From: an uncultured Stomatobaculum sp.
Lineage (GTDB): Bacteria > Bacillota > Clostridia > Lachnospirales > Lachnospiraceae
Assembly (NCBI GenBank): GCA_938010625.1
Contig: CALLVJ010000357.1
Location: forward strand, 1-16,932
Direction: 5' to 3'
Length of the DNA stretch: 16,932 bases
Shown: positions 1 to 7,582 of the stretch, piece by piece
Numbering within the stretch: the first letter of the stretch is position 1
Layout: every line of letters starts with the position of its first letter
Position numbers and translations under genes: made by a program
Notes under the pieces: model-generated
What the model saw: only the letters and a program-made list of their open reading frames with translations
Databases searched by the model: none
Told to the model about the DNA's origin: nothing

Positions 1-2
1 AG

Positions 3-83
3 ATCCTGCAGGAGGGCATCAACGAGGCCGGTGCGTTCTGCTCCTGGATTGCCGCAGCCACGTCGTACTCCACCAGCAACGTC
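3..83 (+). other. AceE-like (pyruvate dehydrogenase E1) fragment fused in frame to PrgI
   Basis: The frame starting at base 3 reads ILQEGINEAGAFCSW and then IAAATSYSTSN. As I recall the sequence of AceE, the homodimeric E1 of proteobacterial pyruvate dehydrogenase, it contains nearly the same string (ILQEGINELGAGCSW, then LAAATSYSTNN). Similarity stops near bases 75-84, where PrgI similarity begins. AceE has no role in conjugation, so this is either a real recombination junction or, more likely, an assembly join at the contig edge. The stretch is also richer in G+C than what follows. The identification is from memory of the family, without an alignment. Confidence 0.55.
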
Positions 84-311
84 ATCATGCTGCCGTTCTT
101 CTTCCTCGGAATGTATGAGAAGGACGGGCAGCCGCTTGAGAAGATTGCAAAGCAGTTCATCGAGGCCAAGTTTGTAAGGCCTAAAGTTCGTCCCTACCGC
201 ACCAATAACTACTACGCAGCACTGATCCGTCAGGCGGAGGTTGAGGGGGAGATCAAGCGTGTTTTGCAGGCTACATCCGGTGCTGCGAAGAAGAAACCTG
301 AAAGGAGGTAA
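3..311 (+). CDS. PrgI-family conjugation protein, C-terminal part (5' partial; upstream part looks chimeric)
   Basis: The frame is open from the left edge to a TAA at 309-311. From about residue 28 it reads MLPFFFLGMYEKDGQPLEKI, followed by a basic stretch with RPKVRPYRTNNYYAAL. This matches the C-terminal half of PrgI-family proteins: small inner-membrane subunits encoded directly before VirB4/TrsE in Gram-positive conjugative elements and thought to belong to the transfer channel. The usual two N-terminal membrane segments are absent. In their place the first ~28 codons resemble AceE, annotated separately. The stop directly abuts the virB4 start, and the gene's last codons supply its AAAGGAGG ribosome binding site. 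The PrgI call rests on family resemblance plus position. An ATG at 87 could serve as an internal start for the recognisable part. Confidence 0.75.
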   Translation: MLQEGINEAGAFCSWIAAATSYSTSNVIMLPFFFLGMYEKDGQPLEKIAKQFIEAKFVRPKVRPYRTNNYYAALIRQAEVEGEIKRVLQATSGAAKKKPERR

Positions 312-788
312 ATGCCTTTGTTTACGATGAGAAATCCGTTCCGAAAAACGGGGAAAAGAGAGCTGAATCTACCGAAGAACTTGAGTAAGGCGCAGGAAAA
401 AGAGATTCTGCAGATTATCAGGAAAGCGAGAAGCGATGACGGAATCCCCCGCAGCGCCCAGGATTCAATTCCGTTTCAGCGCATGTTTCCGGACGGAATC
501 TGCAGGGTAACGGAGCGCTACTATACCCTGACCATTCAGTATCAGGATATCAACTACCAGCTGGCACAGCAGGAGGACAAGACCGCAATCTTCGAAGAGT
601 GGTGTGCCTTCCTGAACTCTTTTGACAGCTCGATTCACTTTGAACTGTCCTTTATGAATATGGCAACGACGCGGAAAGCTTTGAGAAAAAGGTTCGCATT
701 CCCTACCGGAATGATCACTTTAACGGCATTCGAAACGAGTACAGCCAGATGCTTAAGACCCAGCTTGCGCAGGGCAATAACGGTCTGA
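312..788 (+). CDS. VirB4/TrsE-like conjugation ATPase, N-terminal fragment (frameshifted)
   Basis: This is the N-terminal part of a VirB4-type ATPase, the cytoplasmic motor of the ICE type IV secretion channel. Residues 1-119 read as normal VirB4 N-terminal sequence, including a conserved region around GICRVTERYYTLTIQYQDINY. After base 668 the frame turns into unrelated basic sequence and stops at 788. The correct continuation (DAESFEKKVRIPYRNDHFNG) lies one base back, so a single base appears to be missing near 666-670. AAAGGAGG at 301-308 is only 3 nt from ATG 312; a TTG at 318 or ATG at 327 are alternative starts. If the frame is truly broken, this product has no ATP-binding domain and is nonfunctional. 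Confidence 0.8.
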   Translation: MPLFTMRNPFRKTGKRELNLPKNLSKAQEKEILQIIRKARSDDGIPRSAQDSIPFQRMFPDGICRVTERYYTLTIQYQDINYQLAQQEDKTAIFEEWCAFLNSFDSSIHFELSFMNMATTRKALRKRFAFPTGMITLTAFETSTARCLRPSLRRAITV

Positions 789-2836
789 CAAAGACCAAGT
801 ATATTACGTTCGGGATCGAAGCGGATTCCATGCGCGAGGCTAAGCCAAGGCTTCAACATGTACAGACGGACATGATGAATAACTTAAAGCGCCTCGGTGT
901 TTCCGCCAGGGTATTAAACGGCAGGGAGCGCCTGCAGCTGATACATGCCATGTTTCACATGGGCGACCATGACCGCTTCTTTTTTGACTGGAGCTGGCTT
1001 GCTGGCTCTGGACTCTCCGTGAAGGATTTTATCGCGCCCACCTCGTTCTCCTTCCCCGGCAGCAGGACTTTTACGATGGGGGATTTAAAGGGAGCCATGA
1101 GCTATCTGCAAATCACGGCATCGGACCTCTCGGATCAGATGCTGAAGGATTTTCTGGACATGGAGTCCAGTCAGATTGTAACGATGCATGTTCAGTCGGT
1201 GAATCAGACAACTGCCATCAAACAGATTAAGCACACCATCACGGAGCTTGATCGAAGCAAAATCGAAGAGCAGAAAAAGGCCGTCCGTTCCGGGTATGAC
1301 ATGGACATCATCCCTTCGGATCTTGCAACCTACGGAAAGGACGCGAAGGCACTCTTAGAGGAGCTGCAGTCGCAGAACGAGCGTATGTTCCTGATTACCT
1401 TCCTGATTATGAATACCGGCAAGACCGATCAGGAGCTGGAAAACAATGTGTTTCAGGCATCTTCGATTGCGCAGAAGCATAATTGCAATCTTCGGAGACT
1501 CGACTTCCAGCAGGAACAGGGGCTCATGAGCAGCCTCCCGCTGGCAAATAATCTCATCGAAATCCAGCGTGCGCTGACCACAAGTTCAACGGCAATCTTT
1601 GTTCCCTTCACCACACAGGAGCTGTTTCAGACAGGAAGCGAGGCGCTTTACTACGGCCTGAATGCGCTGTCCAACAACCTGATCATGGTGGACCGGAAGA
1701 AACTGAAGAATCCGAACGGCTTGATTCTCGGGACACCCGGTTCCGGCAAGTCTTTCTCGGCAAAGAGAGAGATTGCCAATGCCTTTCTGGTAACAGATGA
1801 CGACCTGATTATCTGTGATCCGGAGGCCGAGTATACGGCTCTGGCCAACTGCATGGAAGGGCAGGTCGTCAAAATCAGTCCGACCAGCACGCAGTATATC
1901 AATCCCATGGACATCAACGATTCCTACAGCGAAGAGGACAACCCTCTGGCACTCAAGGCAGACTTTATCCTGTCCCTCTGCGAGCTGGTTGTAGGCGGCA
2001 AGGATGGCCTGCAGCCGATTGAGAAGACCGTGATTGACCGTTGTGTCCATCAGATCTACCGGCACTATTTTGAGGATCCGAAGCCGGAAAATATGCCCCT
2101 TCTGGAAGACCTGTACAATGCCCTCTTAAAGCAGGAGGAAACAGAGGCAAAGCGAGTGGCGGCAGCGCTTGAAATCTATGTGAAGGGCTCTCTCAATCTC
2201 TTCAACCACAGAACCAATGTGGACATTCAGAATCGCTTTGTCTGCTATGACATCAAGGAACTCGGCAAGCAGCTGAAAAAGCTTGGAATGCTGATTGTGC
2301 AGGATCAGGTCTGGGGACGTGTCACGGCCAATCGTTCCGCAGGAAAGACCACCCGCTACTATATGGACGAGTTTCACCTTCTTCTCAAGGAGGAGCAGAC
2401 AGCATCCTATTCCGTAGAAATCTGGAAGCGCTTCCGCAAATGGGGCGGCATTCCGACCGGCATCACCCAGAACGTAAAGGATCTCTTATCCAGCCGCGAG
2501 GTAGAGAACATCTTCGAAAACTCCGACTTCGTATATATGCTGAATCAGGCTGCCGGTGACCGGCAGATTCTGGCGCAGCAGCTGAATATCTCTCCGCATC
2601 AGTTGTCCTATGTGACGCACTCCGGCGAGGGCGAAGGGCTCTTATTCTACGGCAACGTCATTCTCCCCTTCGTGGACCATTTTCCGACGGATCTTCAGCT
2701 GTATAAGATCATGACGACCAAGTTATCCGAGGTGCAGGCGGCAGAGCATGAAAACGAGCGAATGGGCGAAAAAGGGCTTGCGGACGGTATGGGGAGTGCA
2801 AAGCACTTACCGAAGCAGCGGACAAAGGAGGCGTAA
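749..2836 (+). CDS. VirB4/TrsE-like conjugation ATPase, main part with ATPase domain
   Basis: This is the ATPase portion of VirB4, which powers substrate transfer and pilus or channel assembly in conjugation. Homologous reading actually begins at about base 668, upstream of ATG 749; that ATG has no visible ribosome binding site. Walker A is GTPGSGKS (residues 328-335 of this frame) and Walker B is YYMDEFHLLL (near residue 540). Joined to the N-terminal piece across the frameshift, the protein would be about 841 residues, a normal length for ICE VirB4 proteins. It lies between PrgI and an NlpC/P60 hydrolase, the standard order. If the frameshift is real, the element cannot transfer by itself; if it is a sequencing error, the gene is intact. 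Confidence 0.9.
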   Translation: MLKTQLAQGNNGLTKTKYITFGIEADSMREAKPRLQHVQTDMMNNLKRLGVSARVLNGRERLQLIHAMFHMGDHDRFFFDWSWLAGSGLSVKDFIAPTSFSFPGSRTFTMGDLKGAMSYLQITASDLSDQMLKDFLDMESSQIVTMHVQSVNQTTAIKQIKHTITELDRSKIEEQKKAVRSGYDMDIIPSDLATYGKDAKALLEELQSQNERMFLITFLIMNTGKTDQELENNVFQASSIAQKHNCNLRRLDFQQEQGLMSSLPLANNLIEIQRALTTSSTAIFVPFTTQELFQTGSEALYYGLNALSNNLIMVDRKKLKNPNGLILGTPGSGKSFSAKREIANAFLVTDDDLIICDPEAEYTALANCMEGQVVKISPTSTQYINPMDINDSYSEEDNPLALKADFILSLCELVVGGKDGLQPIEKTVIDRCVHQIYRHYFEDPKPENMPLLEDLYNALLKQEETEAKRVAAALEIYVKGSLNLFNHRTNVDIQNRFVCYDIKELGKQLKKLGMLIVQDQVWGRVTANRSAGKTTRYYMDEFHLLLKEEQTASYSVEIWKRFRKWGGIPTGITQNVKDLLSSREVENIFENSDFVYMLNQAAGDRQILAQQLNISPHQLSYVTHSGEGEGLLFYGNVILPFVDHFPTDLQLYKIMTTKLSEVQAAEHENERMGEKGLADGMGSAKHLPKQRTKEA

Positions 2837-2839
2837 ATC

Positions 2840-4555
2840 ATGGCAAGGAAAGCGCCTCGTCTCCGGTTTACCGAGGAAGAACTCGCAAATCCCAAAGTAA
2901 GGAAGACGGCATATAAAGCCGAGAGAGTTGCAGATAAGGCTGAGCGTGCAGCAAAGAAGATCCGGAAGAAACGGAATCCGATATCTGATACGGCTACGCG
3001 GCGAAGGACAAAGCTTAGCTTTCAGAAACAAGGCGGTAAGACAGCACATTCTGTAACGACTACGGTTTCCAGGAAACTTCACAGCCAAGTGGCAAAGAAC
3101 AATCAGGACAATAATACGGCAGTGGAGGCGGCAAACACAGCTGCGGAGGCCACGGAGACCGGTTTTCACACTGTCGATCATGCTGTCTACAGCAAGAAGC
3201 TGAAGGCTTATCAAAAAGCCGCAGAGCTACAGGCAAAGGCAGACACGGCAAATGTAGAGGCAATCTTTCAGCAGCGTATGGCGGAACATCCGGAGGCGTT
3301 TTCCAATCCGATTTCCCGCATGAAGCAGAAGCAAGCAATCCGGCGGGAATATGCTGCCGCAAGGCGTGCGGAACAGGCAGCGGCAAAAGGCGGATCAGCT
3401 ACAAAGGAAGGCGTGACCGAGGTAAAATCCATTGCCCAGAGACTTTCGGAGCTGAAAGATAAAGGGATTGAATATGTCGCGGAGCATCCGCAAATGATTC
3501 TAACAATTGCCGGACTGGCCCTGCTCATTATGGCCTTATCATCCGCGTTGTCTTCCTGTTCGGCCTTTCTGCCGAGCGGCTTCGGCGCAGTGGTAGCGAC
3601 GACATTCACCGCAAAGGATGGGGATATCATCGGGGCCAATGAAGACTATAAGGCGCTTGAGGCTGATTTGCAGAGGCAGATTGATTCTATCCGGGCAACG
3701 CATCCGGGATACGACGAATACAACTTTCACCTGGATGAAATCGGCCATGATCCCTATCAGCTCGCGGCGTATCTGACCACGCAGTTCGAGGACTACACGA
3801 GGGCAGAGGTGCAGGACACGTTACGGAGACTCTTTCATCTGCAGTATGTACTGGACATCGAGGAGGTGGTGGAAACGCGAACCAGAACCGAAACACATAC
3901 CAGCACAAGTACGGATCCTGTCACCGGAGAGACATCGGAAGACAGCGAAGAGGTCGAGGTTGAGTATGAGTACTACATCCTCAACGTTACGTTGACCAAC
4001 AAAAACCTCGGGCATGTCATCACAGAGTCCGGAGGGATGACGGAAAAACAGGCGGAGCGCTATGGAATCCTGCTGCTGACCAAGGGAAATAAGGCGAAGC
4101 TATTCGAGGATGAGGCCTTTGTTTCTGCCGGAAGCGACTACCTTCACTATGACATTCCCGGTGAGGCGCTGACGGATGAGCGCTTCCGGAACATGGTCAA
4201 TGAAGCGGAAAAGTACCTGGGGTATCCCTATGTGTGGGGCGGGTCATCGCCTTCGACAAGCTTCGACTGTTCCGGGTTTGTGAGTTGGGTCATCAATCAC
4301 TGCGGCAACGGCTGGAATGTGGGAAGACTTACGGCAAATGGGCTAAAGAACTACTGCCAGACTATCCGGACAAGTGAAGCAAAGCCCGGAGATCTGGTCT
4401 TTTTCCGTGGCACCTATAACACTTCGGGAGCCAGCCATGTCGGTATTTATGTCGGAAACGGGATGATGATTCACTGCGGAAATCCAATCTCGTATGCATC
4501 TATCAATACGCCCTACTGGCAGAGGCATTTCTACTGCTTCGGACGTCTGCCGTAA
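2840..4555 (+). CDS. Membrane-anchored NlpC/P60 (C40) peptidoglycan hydrolase of the transfer apparatus
   Basis: This 571-residue, VirB1-like cell-wall hydrolase probably opens peptidoglycan for the mating channel. The N-terminal ~200 residues are highly charged and rich in Lys, Ala and Glu, likely a cytoplasmic coiled region. One membrane segment (LTIAGLALLIMALSSALSS) lies near residues 217-235. An extracellular linker follows, with a Glu/Thr-rich stretch near residues 345-375. The C-terminal NlpC/P60 domain covers about residues 450-571. The catalytic triad is visible: Cys477 in FDCSGF, His533 in SHVGIYVG and His545 in MIHCGNP. The ATG is preceded by AAGGAGG with good spacing, 3 nt after the virB4 stop. 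It resembles the ICE hydrolases of the Tn916 Orf14/CwlT type, but appears to have only the NlpC domain. Confidence 0.9.
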   Translation: MARKAPRLRFTEEELANPKVRKTAYKAERVADKAERAAKKIRKKRNPISDTATRRRTKLSFQKQGGKTAHSVTTTVSRKLHSQVAKNNQDNNTAVEAANTAAEATETGFHTVDHAVYSKKLKAYQKAAELQAKADTANVEAIFQQRMAEHPEAFSNPISRMKQKQAIRREYAAARRAEQAAAKGGSATKEGVTEVKSIAQRLSELKDKGIEYVAEHPQMILTIAGLALLIMALSSALSSCSAFLPSGFGAVVATTFTAKDGDIIGANEDYKALEADLQRQIDSIRATHPGYDEYNFHLDEIGHDPYQLAAYLTTQFEDYTRAEVQDTLRRLFHLQYVLDIEEVVETRTRTETHTSTSTDPVTGETSEDSEEVEVEYEYYILNVTLTNKNLGHVITESGGMTEKQAERYGILLLTKGNKAKLFEDEAFVSAGSDYLHYDIPGEALTDERFRNMVNEAEKYLGYPYVWGGSSPSTSFDCSGFVSWVINHCGNGWNVGRLTANGLKNYCQTIRTSEAKPGDLVFFRGTYNTSGASHVGIYVGNGMMIHCGNPISYASINTPYWQRHFYCFGRLP

Positions 4556-4569
4556 TAAGGAGGAACACA

Positions 4570-4839
4570 ATGACAAAGCTTGAGAAAATCGGTGCTGATT
4601 TGAAGCGTGCCCGCGCCAAACAGGCCGTGTGGATGCAGCGCGTCAAGGAACTGGAGAGTCGCTATCGCGAAGAGGAGAACAGCGTGATTCATACAATGGT
4701 TCACGCGGCGAATCTGACGCCCGAGCAGCTTGCAAAGGTGATTGCCTTGGCAGGGCAAGGTATGGTTGGCGTCTACCCTGCGGAGACCGCCGAAGCGACC
4801 GACAACAAGGAACAGGAGGAGGATGAAAATGCGTATTAA
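4570..4839 (+). CDS. DUF4315-family ICE protein
   Basis: This 89-residue acidic protein has an N-terminal helical, probably coiled-coil segment ([19 protein letters not shown]). A conserved core follows, with [11 protein letters not shown], then a Glu/Asp-rich tail. This pattern fits the DUF4315 family, small proteins encoded between the NlpC/P60 hydrolase and a DUF4366 membrane protein in many Clostridia ICEs. Its function is unknown; the context suggests an accessory role in mating-pair formation. ATAAGGAGGAACACA precedes the ATG. The 3' end overlaps the start of the next gene by 11-17 nt, which suggests translational coupling. Confidence 0.85.
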   Translation: MTKLEKIGADLKRARAKQAVWMQRVKELESRYREEENSVIHTMVHAANLTPEQLAKVIALAGQGMVGVYPAETAEATDNKEQEEDENAY

Positions 4840-5569
4840 GAGACTGATGGCAGGCTTTATGGCCGGAGTATTCCTGTGCGGAAGCAGTTCCATGACCTGC
4901 TTTGCCTTTGGCACAGAGGCAGATAGCTCTACTGTGAGTACAGATACCGCCGCAGCGGAAGCGTCCACGGAGGCAGAAACGCTTTCTGAAGATGATACCC
5001 GTCCGCTGACACCAAATGGAAATCTGACACTGGTCGATGACATCGGGTCGCAGGCAGGACAGGGAAGGCAGTTCATCACCCTGGTAACCAAGTCCGGCAA
5101 CTACTTTTATCTGATCATCGACCGCAATGACAAGGGAGAGGAAAACGTGCACTTCCTGAACATGGTGGATGAGGAGGATCTGTTTGCCCTGATGGATGAG
5201 AAGCAGGTTGCCGACTATAAGGCAGCCCAGAACGAAAAAGATGATGCAGCGGCAGCTACCGTTGCGACGCCTTCTGTGTCCGGTGCAGTGCAGGATTCTG
5301 CGCAGGATCCCAAAGTGAAGGAAAAGAAACCCGTCCATCCCCTTCCTCTGGTCGGTACCGTCATTGTGCTGGCTGCCGGTGCCATCGGATACCTCTACTT
5401 GCAGTCGAAGAAAAAGCAGACCGCTGCGCTGAGACCGGATCCGGATGCCGATTATGTGGATGAGGATGACGAAGAGGCCTATGAATTCCCGGAGGATGAC
5501 GAGACTGACGAGGAGGAAGGCCCGGAGGAGTCGGAAGTTGAAAGCAGCGAGGATGAGGATCAGGCGTAA
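4823..5569 (+). CDS. DUF4366-family secreted/membrane ICE protein
   Basis: The 248-residue product begins with a clear signal sequence ([20 protein letters not shown], with a likely cleavage near SSSMTCFA). A Ser/Thr/Glu-rich linker follows. The conserved core runs from about [10 protein letters not shown] through [20 protein letters not shown] and [15 protein letters not shown]. One membrane segment ([20 protein letters not shown]) lies near residue 175, followed by a very acidic cytoplasmic tail. This is the DUF4366 layout, with an extracellular domain next to the NlpC/P60 hydrolase in ICE transfer operons. AGGAGG at 4814-4819 favours the second ATG (4829, 9 nt away) over 4823. An upstream in-frame ATG at 4742 is rejected because it would overlap the DUF4315 gene by about 100 nt. 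Exact role unknown. Confidence 0.85.
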   Translation: MKMRIKRLMAGFMAGVFLCGSSSMTCFAFGTEADSSTVSTDTAAAEASTEAETLSEDDTRPLTPNGNLTLVDDIGSQAGQGRQFITLVTKSGNYFYLIIDRNDKGEENVHFLNMVDEEDLFALMDEKQVADYKAAQNEKDDAAAATVATPSVSGAVQDSAQDPKVKEKKPVHPLPLVGTVIVLAAGAIGYLYLQSKKKQTAALRPDPDADYVDEDDEEAYEFPEDDETDEEEGPEESEVESSEDEDQA

Positions 5570-5597
5570 GGAGAGGTTCACGAAAGGAGAGTCTTGC

Positions 5598-5741
5598 ATG
5601 AAAAAGAATAAGTGTAAAGCACACGTAACGGAACTGACGGTGGAAGAGCTTCGCGAGCGCTTGGAAGCGCTGAAGGATGACAAGTTCATTCTTACCATTT
5701 CCCTGCAAAAAGGAGGTGATGACGGTGACGAAAAAGCCTGA
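5598..5741 (+). CDS. Small ICE-associated protein, 47 residues, unknown function
   Basis: This short reading frame starts at ATG 5598 behind GAAAGGAGA with good spacing. It encodes a basic start (MKKNKCKAHVTEL) and then a predicted helix with ELTVEELRERLEALKDDKFIL. Its end overlaps the RadC/JAB gene by 17-23 nt, and its 3' codons form the AAAGGAGGTG ribosome binding site of that gene, so the two are probably translated together. A much longer frame opening at 5445 overlaps the acidic tail of the DUF4366 gene and is not credible upstream of 5598. I do not recognise the family. Confidence 0.65.
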   Translation: MKKNKCKAHVTELTVEELRERLEALKDDKFILTISLQKGGDDGDEKA

Positions 5742-6357
5742 TATCTACGAAGCGGACAGGGACGGCTTTCAGCTGGAGCAGGTCGGAATTCGTCTGGTCA
5801 AGGAGCGGTCGCTGTATTCCGAGACAAAGATTGACTCTCCGGAAGCTGCGGTACAGCTTGTAGCGGACGCACTTCTCGACTATGATCGTGAGGTTTTTGG
5901 CCTTATCAATCTACAGGTTGACAACAGACCGATCAATTTAAATATTATCAGCATGGGCACGCTGAATTCTTCGCTGGTTCATCCGCGGGAAACATTGAAG
6001 TCGACCATTTTAAGCAATGCTTCGAATGTACTGCTGTTCCACAACCATCCCTCCGGCAAGCTGAAGCCCAGCAAGGAAGACATCTCCATTACAGACCAAC
6101 TGGTGCAGGCCTTTAACATGATGGGGATCAAGGTGTTGGATCATGTCATTGTCGGGAATGCAACGAATTACTACTCGTTTCTTGAGCAAAGTACGCTTCC
6201 CCTGCCAAGGTCTTGCTATGCCACTTCTTTGGATCAACTGGATTTACGAAAACAGAAAGTGGCCGAGGCGGAATCGGTGGTAGCCAAGCTGAAAGAGACT
6301 GAGCATCCGCAGAAAAGAAAAAGGAGTAAGGCAAAACCGAAGGAACAGGAGTTATGA
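5725..6357 (+). CDS. RadC/JAB (MPN+) domain protein of ICE
   Basis: This 210-residue protein has a RadC-type JAMM metal-binding core and lacks the helix-hairpin-helix part of chromosomal RadC. The metal-site residues are present: Glu56 (DREVFGL), His106 and His108 (HNHPSG), Ser116 and Asp119 (SKED). The C-terminus is a Lys/Glu-rich helix, ending in a basic tail. Such proteins are common in ICEs and plasmids; a role in DNA processing after entry is often guessed but not proven. I prefer the GTG at 5725, which sits 8 nt after AGGAGG (5711-5716). The ATG at 5719 is only 2 nt from that site, and the ATG at 5677 lies inside the preceding gene. Confidence 0.85.
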   Translation: MTKKPDIYEADRDGFQLEQVGIRLVKERSLYSETKIDSPEAAVQLVADALLDYDREVFGLINLQVDNRPINLNIISMGTLNSSLVHPRETLKSTILSNASNVLLFHNHPSGKLKPSKEDISITDQLVQAFNMMGIKVLDHVIVGNATNYYSFLEQSTLPLPRSCYATSLDQLDLRKQKVAEAESVVAKLKETEHPQKRKRSKAKPKEQEL

Positions 6358-6370
6358 GGGGGAGACAAAT

Positions 6371-6457
6371 ATGAAACTCGTCATTGCCGAAAAGCCCTCT
6401 GTGGCGCAAGCCATCGTGCGGGCTTGCCAGGGTTCCCGGTGCAAACGGACGCTTTGA
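6371..6457 (+). pseudogene. topB: DNA topoisomerase III (topB) N-terminal remnant
   Basis: ATG 6371 follows GGGGGAG and encodes MKLVIAEKPSVAQAIV. This is the unmistakable TOPRIM start of topoisomerase III, including the catalytic Glu in AEKPS. After about 16 codons the frame runs into unrelated residues and stops at 6455-6457. Full TopB is roughly 600-700 residues and unlinks DNA during conjugation. A shifted frame just downstream (near 6437-6470) reads GANGRFEGYL, which may be a scrap of the next TopB segment. The gene is therefore disrupted by a frameshift plus a large deletion. Confidence 0.8.
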
Positions 6458-6469
6458 AGGATACCTTAG

Positions 6470-6607
6470 AAGGAACGCATTCGCCTGAAGGATTGCAAGA
6501 GCCAGCGAAGCGGAAAGAAGTACAATGCGAGTCTATTGTTCTTGGCAGAGGCCGACAGTAAAGCAGAGTTTAGGTTGGAATTTGGTGATACCCATGATGC
6601 CGGATGA
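6470..6607 (+). pseudogene. 3' remnant of an unidentified ICE gene
   Basis: One frame is open from 6470 to a TGA at 6605-6607 and reads like true coding sequence: KDCKSQRSGKKYNASLLFL, then EADSKAEFRLEFGDTHDAG. It has no start codon or ribosome binding site of its own. It probably is the C-terminal end of a larger protein whose 5' part was lost in the same deletion that removed most of topB. I do not recognise the family. The next gene begins 23 nt downstream, in keeping with an original operon. Confidence 0.45.
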
Positions 6608-6630
6608 TACGAAGGCGGGAAGGAGACGCA

Positions 6631-6858
6631 ATGGTATTTACAAAAGACGAGAAAACGCTGTTGATTCTCTACGGTGAGAAAAACAGAAGCGGAACACTCA
6701 AAAATCTGTTTCTCATGCGGGGACAGCTTCAAGCGGATGAGAAAGCGCTGTCAGGTCTGACAGATGCCGTAATCCGGAAACTTAGCGGCATGACCGATTC
6801 TGAATTTGATGGTCTGAATCTCTTAGGTGCGGTGAGGAGTAGCAATGCGGGAACGTAA
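6631..6858 (+). CDS. Transposon-transfer assisting (TTRAP)-like small protein
   Basis: The 75-residue product starts MVFTKDEKTLLILYGEKNRS and has the C-terminal motif AVIRKLSGMTDSEFDGLNLL. The pattern of FTxDE, a basic Thr-containing segment, and KLxxMTDxEFxxL fits the TTRAP family of small proteins found before mobC in Clostridia ICEs. Their biochemical role is unknown. The start is ATG 6631 behind AAGGAGA; a possible earlier start at 6604 lies in the remnant upstream. Its end overlaps mobC by 14 nt. Confidence 0.65.
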   Translation: MVFTKDEKTLLILYGEKNRSGTLKNLFLMRGQLQADEKALSGLTDAVIRKLSGMTDSEFDGLNLLGAVRSSNAGT

Positions 6859-7177
6859 TCAGGAAATTCATGTGCTCCTTCTTCCGGAAGAGATGGAACG
6901 GATTAAGCAGAAGATGGCCGAGCTTGGAATCATCAACCGCAGTGCTTATGTGCGTAAGATGGCGCTGGACGGTTACTGTATCAACCTGGATCTGACGGAC
7001 ATGAAGGAAATGGTGTCCCTACTCCGACGCTGTAGCAATAACCTGAACCAGTATGCAAAGCGGGCAAATGAGACCGGATCCATTTACGCTGAGGACATCC
7101 GGGACTTGCAGGCGAGGCAGAGTGAAATCTGGGAAATCGCGAAGGAGATGCTGGCAAGACTTGCGACGATTCAGTGA
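6845..7177 (+). CDS. mobC: MobC-family relaxosome accessory protein
   Basis: This 110-residue protein has the MobC layout. An N-terminal ribbon-helix-helix-like segment (IHVLLLPEEMERIKQKMAEL, then NRSAYVRKMALDGY) is followed by the conserved LLRRCSNNLNQYAKRANETG and a C-terminal helix. MobC proteins bind near oriT and help the relaxase open the DNA. The start has GAGGAG upstream and overlaps the preceding gene. It is separated from the relaxase by a small membrane-protein gene and a terminator, and the intervening gap carries a candidate oriT. Confidence 0.9.
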   Translation: MRERNQEIHVLLLPEEMERIKQKMAELGIINRSAYVRKMALDGYCINLDLTDMKEMVSLLRRCSNNLNQYAKRANETGSIYAEDIRDLQARQSEIWEIAKEMLARLATIQ

Positions 7178-7189
7178 GCGTCATAGATT

Positions 7190-7216
7190 AGCGGAGTGCT
7201 TCGTTGACATCCTTGC
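7190..7216 (+). other. Candidate oriT/nic region (speculative)
   Basis: An imperfect inverted repeat, AGCGGAG-TG-CTTCGTT (7190-7205, two G-T pairs), is followed at once by ACATCCTTGC (7207-7216). In IncP-type MOBP systems the nic site (consensus YATCCTG/Y) lies a few bases after an inverted repeat. Here the match is close but not exact, with CATCCTTGC carrying an extra T. Its place between mobC and a MOBP relaxase is what draws attention. The repeat is weak, so this is only a candidate. Confidence 0.25.
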
Positions 7217-7270
7217 AATACGGGTTAGGGCATTATAAACTGACTGTAAAGCAGACAAGGAGGTAACGAT

Positions 7271-7564
7271 ATGTGGCTGATTAAACTCCCGTTCCGAATC
7301 ATTGCACTCCCTATCATGGCAGTCGTTGGCGCGCTGTCAATCTTCTACAGACTCATTCTGGAGATTGGACTGCTTGCAATCGGGCTGATTTACGTTATCC
7401 TCGGTATCGGCCTTGTCAACTATCTGATTCAGCGAAATTGGCTGCAGGTAGGAATTATCCTCGGCATTGGAGCGATTGCTTTTGTAGGCTCCATGTTTGC
7501 CCAGGTACTTGCCACAGGTCTGGAGGCACTGAGCGGAAAACTTGTTGAATTTGTATTCACTTAA
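7271..7564 (+). CDS. Small hydrophobic membrane protein between mobC and relaxase
   Basis: The 97-residue product is almost wholly hydrophobic, with three or more likely membrane segments: IIALPIMAVVGALSIFYRLI, LLAIGLIYVILGIGLVNYLI and VGIILGIGAIAFVGSMFAQV. A strong ACAAGGAGGTAACGAT leader supports the start. It resembles the small CD1845-type membrane proteins located at this position in Clostridium difficile ICEs, but that link is by position and general look only. Its function is unknown. A strong terminator begins 19 nt after its stop. Confidence 0.7.
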   Translation: MWLIKLPFRIIALPIMAVVGALSIFYRLILEIGLLAIGLIYVILGIGLVNYLIQRNWLQVGIILGIGAIAFVGSMFAQVLATGLEALSGKLVEFVFT

Positions 7565-7582
7565 GTAGTCAAATAAAGTCGA

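Noticed and set aside
655..680. Programmed -1 frameshift in virB4
   Set aside because: The bases around 660-672 contain no X-XXY-YYZ slippery heptamer, and VirB4 proteins are not known to need frameshifting.
4643..5698. Long minus-strand open frame of 351 codons opposite the DUF4366 gene
   Set aside because: It is antisense to well-supported genes, has no recognisable domain or ribosome binding site, and has low-complexity composition mirroring the acidic tail on the other strand.
7204..7239. Perfect TTGACA (7204-7209) with TATAAA (7234-7239) as a promoter for the small membrane protein
   Set aside because: The spacing is 24 nt, far from the usual 16-18, and no -10 element exists at the right distance.
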